In this document: piece by piece, positions 5,756 to 8,403 of the stretch | Numbering within the stretch: the stretch's first letter is position 1 | How the letters are laid out: every line of letters begins with the position of its first letter | NCBI GenBank assembly: GCA_014379045.1 | Contig: JACMMK010000368.1 | Location: 1 to 8,403 of the forward strand | DNA length: 8,403 nt | Direction: 5' to 3' | From: Burkholderiales bacterium | GTDB taxonomy: Bacteria; Pseudomonadota; Gammaproteobacteria; Burkholderiales; CAIKXV01 | The notes under the pieces: model-generated | Told to the model about the DNA's origin: nothing | The model's input: only the letters and a program-made list of their open reading frames with translations | Database searches by the model: none | Translations under genes and position numbers: made by a program

Positions 5756-8403
5756 TTACCGGCTCGGCCCGTGCACCACACGCGCCCCGCGCACACCCGT
5801 CCACAGCAGTCCGACGGCAAGCAGCAGCAGCGCCCACGGCGGCATCGGCACGTTCCCATTCGGCGGGCCACCGCCGGCGCTGACCGTGAACGTGCGTACC
5901 ACCGCGGTCGCCGGCGCGAAGCTGGCGTTGCCCGCCTGATCGGCCTGCACGACGCACTCGCCCACGGTGGCCAACGTGACCGTCGTGCCCGAGACGCTGC
6001 ACACCGACGGGCTGCCCGAACTGAACGTGACCGTCAGACCCGAACTCGCGGTGGCCGAGACCGCGAACGGCGATTCGGCCAGCGTGCGTCCGGCGAGCGC
6101 CGCGAAGTCGATCGACTGCGCCATCTGCCCCGACGAGACCTGGAACGACCGCGATACCTGCGGGGCCGGGGCGAATGTCGCGTTGCCGGCCTGATCGGCG
6201 AGGATCGTGCAGGTGCCTGCCGCAACCAGGGTCACGGTGTTGCCATTGACCGTGCAGACCGTGCTCGTGGAGGTCGAGAAGCTGACCGCGAGCCCGCTGC
6301 TCGCACTCGCCGACACGGGGAACGGCGAACTGCCGAGCGGGCGATCGGCCAGTGCGGCGAAGGTTATTGTCTGGCTCTGCTGTGCGATCGTCAGCGACAG
6401 GCCAACCAGCACCGGGTCGTGATCCGATGACCGGAACGCCGTCGGCGCGTACAGATCCTGCGGCTTGAACTCGGTGTTGTAGTCGATCACCGAGGGCTCG
6501 TCGGCGTTGATCGCCCAGGTCGTCACCCCGGTGATCTGTGCGGCGAGCGACGCGGTCGCCAACGCGTGGTCGAGATAGCCTGCCTCGCCGTCGAACACGA
6601 ACGAATACGCCGACGAACCGCTGAAGCGCAGCAACTGATCGGCGAGCCCACCGGCGTTGAGGATGTCGATCGGATCTTCGCGCCCATAGGCGTTCAGGTC
6701 GCCGATGACGAGCACGTCGGTATCCGCGGCCGCCTGTTGCACGGTCGACACGAACGACAGCAGCGCCGCTGCCTGCAGTTTGCGCTGGTCGTTGAAGCAG
6801 CCCTGGCCGTCGCCCTGGTCCAGGTTCGCGCCGGTCGCACCGTCGCAGCCCTTAGATTTGAAGTGATTGACGATCACGCTCAGCTTCGCGCCGTTCGGGG
6901 TCTGGAACGTCTGCGCGACCGGGGGCCGGTTGTGCACCGGGCTGGTGTCCGACAGCGCGCCGCCGACCGGTGTGGCGCGCAGCGGCTGGTGGATGAAGCC
7001 GACCTTGATCGCGTCGGTGCCGACGCCGCTGGCGGGATCAGGGATCACTGCATAGCGGCCCGGTGCCGTGGCAGTATTGAGCGCGTCGACGAGGTTCTGC
7101 ATCGCGACCGTGCCGTTGCGCTGGATCTCGATCAAGCCGACGATGTCGGCATCGAGCGCGACGATCGCCTGGACGATCTTCGTGCGCTGGCGCTCGAACT
7201 CGACCAGGTTGTCGGCACCGCGGCAGTCACCGGTGGTGTTGCCGGGCAGGCAGCCTTGGCCGGTCTGCCCGCTCGCATCGGTGCCGTTGCCGAAGGTGGT
7301 GAAGTAGTTGAGCACGTTGAAGCTCGCGACGCGCACGTTGCCGCCGACCGCGGGCGGCTGCGTCGTGCGGTTGTTGACCCGCGCGAAGTTCGGCGGCATC
7401 ACCGGATGCAGCTTGTAGTCGACGATCGCGTCTTCGCCGGTGCCGCTCGTGATGCGTCCGAAGTCGAGCACGCCGATCAGGCTAGTGACGACATCGCCGG
7501 CGCGCACCGTGCTCTGCGCACCGATGTACGGGATCGGGTTCGGGTTCTCGACGCCGGTGTTGAAGAATTCGGATGATTGACCATCGTCGAGCACGAGCCG
7601 GCGGCGCGCGTTGGCATCGGCCGCGGCGAGCGCCTGCGGGGTGCCGGGCCGGAACGCGTTGGTCGGTTTGATCAGCCGGCCGTCGGAGGACAGCGTGAGT
7701 TGCCCATAGCGGCCGAGAAAGAAATTCTGCGACACGGTCAGCGGCGTGGTGATCACGACCAGCATCCCCTCGTAGCGCTCGAGCTCGCCCTCGGTGGTCT
7801 CGGGGAACGCGATCGGCACCGGGTTCAGCGGGCCCATGCCGAGTTTGGCCAGCGTGGTCGGGTTGATGATCTCGGTCACCGACGGGTTGCCGGGGACGAA
7901 CGCATCGAATTCGGTGACGGTGCCGCTGACCTGGATGCGCTCGCCCACGGTGACCGTGAGCGGCTGCGCGTTGTTGAACACGAAGATGCCGTCCGAGGTC
8001 AGCGGGTTGCCGTCGCCGGTCTCGTCCTGGATGAAGTAGCCGAGCAGGCCCGGCAGCACCGCGCTCACCACCCCGCGCGTGGTCACCGACTGACCCACGA
8101 GTGGACTCGTCGGCCCCGTGCCCTGGATCGTGTAGATCGGCGTCAGCGTCATCGGCGGCGCGATGACCTGGACCGTCACCGCGCAGTTCGCGTTCTGCAG
8201 TTCGTTGTTCGAGAACGTGACGGTGAGCGGGTAACTTCCCTGCGCGACGCTGTCGGCGACCTCGATGCGCGCGGTGGCGCGGCCACCGTCGGCCGACGCC
8301 GGCATGATCGAGCCCAGCGTGATGCCCGCTACCGCACCGCCGGTGATCGACGCGAAGTTCACGATGCTGTCGAAGTCGGTGGCCGACACCTGCGACGACC
8401 CGG
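5756..8403 (-). CDS. ExeM/NucH-type exported endonuclease, 5' end outside the window
   Basis: The frame is open from the right edge (reading GSSQVSATDFDS) to a TAA at 5758-5756. The in-frame GTG at 8389 is not a convincing start, so the signal peptide lies beyond the window. Residues are counted from that GTG (877 in all). Residues 1-78 look like the end of an Ig-like domain. Residues 84-160 resemble the OB-fold found before ExeM/NucH catalytic domains (TRGVVSAV, GYFIQDETGDGN). An endonuclease/exonuclease/phosphatase domain spans about 351-665, with likely active-site residues N358 (ASFNVLN), E421 (GLIEI), H509 (VNHFKSKG), D564/N566 (IGDLNAYG), D607 (YLDHAL) and D656/H657 (SSDHDPV). Cysteine pairs 380/389 and 515/531 fit an extracytoplasmic protein. 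Two Ig-like repeats and a C-terminal hydrophobic, arginine-ended tail follow. It probably degrades extracellular DNA for nutrient recovery or biofilm turnover. E421 is followed by IQRNG where I would expect IEN-type residues. Confidence 0.92.
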   Translation of the reverse strand, partial: GSSQVSATDFDSIVNFASITGGAVAGITLGSIMPASADGGRATARIEVADSVAQGSYPLTVTFSNNELQNANCAVTVQVIAPPMTLTPIYTIQGTGPTSPLVGQSVTTRGVVSAVLPGLLGYFIQDETGDGNPLTSDGIFVFNNAQPLTVTVGERIQVSGTVTEFDAFVPGNPSVTEIINPTTLAKLGMGPLNPVPIAFPETTEGELERYEGMLVVITTPLTVSQNFFLGRYGQLTLSSDGRLIKPTNAFRPGTPQALAAADANARRRLVLDDGQSSEFFNTGVENPNPIPYIGAQSTVRAGDVVTSLIGVLDFGRITSGTGEDAIVDYKLHPVMPPNFARVNNRTTQPPAVGGNVRVASFNVLNYFTTFGNGTDASGQTGQGCLPGNTTGDCRGADNLVEFERQRTKIVQAIVALDADIVGLIEIQRNGTVAMQNLVDALNTATAPGRYAVIPDPASGVGTDAIKVGFIHQPLRATPVGGALSDTSPVHNRPPVAQTFQTPNGAKLSVIVNHFKSKGCDGATGANLDQGDGQGCFNDQRKLQAAALLSFVSTVQQAAADTDVLVIGDLNAYGREDPIDILNAGGLADQLLRFSGSSAYSFVFDGEAGYLDHALATASLAAQITGVTTWAINADEPSVIDYNTEFKPQDLYAPTAFRSSDHDPVLVGLSLTIAQQSQTITFAALADRPLGSSPFPVSASASSGLAVSFSTSTSTVCTVNGNTVTLVAAGTCTILADQAGNATFAPAPQVSRSFQVSSGQMAQSIDFAALAGRTLAESPFAVSATASSGLTVTFSSGSPSVCSVSGTTVTLATVGECVVQADQAGNASFAPATAVVRTFTVSAGGGPPNGNVPMPPWALLLLAVGLLWTGVRGARVVHGPSR
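5780..5854 (-). other. C-terminal membrane/sorting-like segment of the nuclease
   Basis: Residues 846-870 (counted from the GTG at 8389) read NVPMPPWALLLLAVGLLWTG and then VRGAR: a proline-tryptophan motif, a short hydrophobic helix and an arginine-ended tail close to the C-terminus. This tripartite layout is that of IPTL-CTERM, GlyGly-CTERM and PEP-CTERM type signals handled by exosortases or rhombosortases. The VPxxxWALLLL core is nearest to IPTL-CTERM, while the glycines at 839-841 recall GlyGly-CTERM. The class is not certain; plain membrane anchoring is possible. Confidence 0.6.
5879..6118 (-). repeat. Ig-like repeat 2 of the nuclease
   Basis: Residues 758-837 begin QSIDFAALAGRTLAESPF and carry SSGLTVTFSS, VCSVSGTTVTL, ADQAGNASFAP and a final RTFTV. 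It aligns with repeat 1 at an 85-residue period. Each copy has two cysteines about 15 residues apart (797 and 812 here) that could form a disulfide. Such modules are usually stalks between a catalytic domain and a surface anchor. Confidence 0.85.
6134..6373 (-). repeat. Ig-like repeat 1 of the nuclease
   Basis: Residues 673-752 begin QTITFAALADRPLGSSPF and carry SSGLAVSFST, VCTVNGNTVTL, ADQAGNATFAP and a final RSFQV. It follows the catalytic domain directly (SDHDP ends at 659), with cysteines at 712 and 727. The DNA of the two copies has diverged well beyond that of a recent duplication, although short blocks such as GCCTGATCGGC are shared. Confidence 0.85.

Noticed and set aside
6566..7576. 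336-residue plus-strand frame opposite the nuclease
   Set aside because: Antisense to the catalytic domain; repetitive Val/Asp/Arg/Ala composition and no motif.

Overview
The window is GC-rich DNA with G or C at most third codon positions. It most likely comes from a betaproteobacterium of the Burkholderiales type. That placement is inferred from the expansion of Bug/TctC-type periplasmic binding proteins beside an acyl-CoA dehydrogenase, and from a secreted ExeM/NucH-type nuclease with an IPTL-CTERM-like tail. No rRNA, tRNA, CRISPR array, transposase or phage gene was seen.

Layout. (1) Positions 1-171, minus strand: the first 57 codons of a gene that runs off the left edge; its product is not identified. 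(2) Positions 172-387: a divergent intergenic region with a TACAAT -10-like hexamer between two dyads. (3) Positions 388-5688, plus strand: five closely spaced genes that look like one operon. The order is Bug protein 1, acyl-CoA dehydrogenase, Bug protein 2, Bug protein 3, Bug protein 4; gaps are 40, 44, overlapping (ATGATG) and 52 nt. (4) Positions 5689-5755: a 67-nt convergent gap with small dyads but no clear intrinsic terminator. (5) Positions 5756-8403, minus strand: a large gene, cut at its 5' end by the window, for an exported endonuclease. Its order is an Ig-like segment, an OB-fold, an endonuclease/exonuclease/phosphatase catalytic domain, two 85-residue-period Ig-like repeats, and a C-terminal membrane/sorting segment.

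How the parts may work together. The four Bug proteins would bind small, mostly carboxylate, ligands in the periplasm. The acyl-CoA dehydrogenase would oxidise the CoA thioester of an imported acid in the cytoplasm. No TctA/TctB permease, CoA ligase or CoA transferase lies in the window, so the membrane partner and the activating enzyme must be elsewhere, or the Bug proteins act as orphan receptors. The nuclease is convergent and probably unrelated in function.

The observations most worth a second look are the mosaic appearance of Bug protein 4 (N-terminal part like Bug 2, C-terminal part like Bug 3), the paired dyads around the putative promoter, and the unusual C-terminal sorting-type tail of the nuclease. 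I found no convincing evidence of a wholly new type of system.
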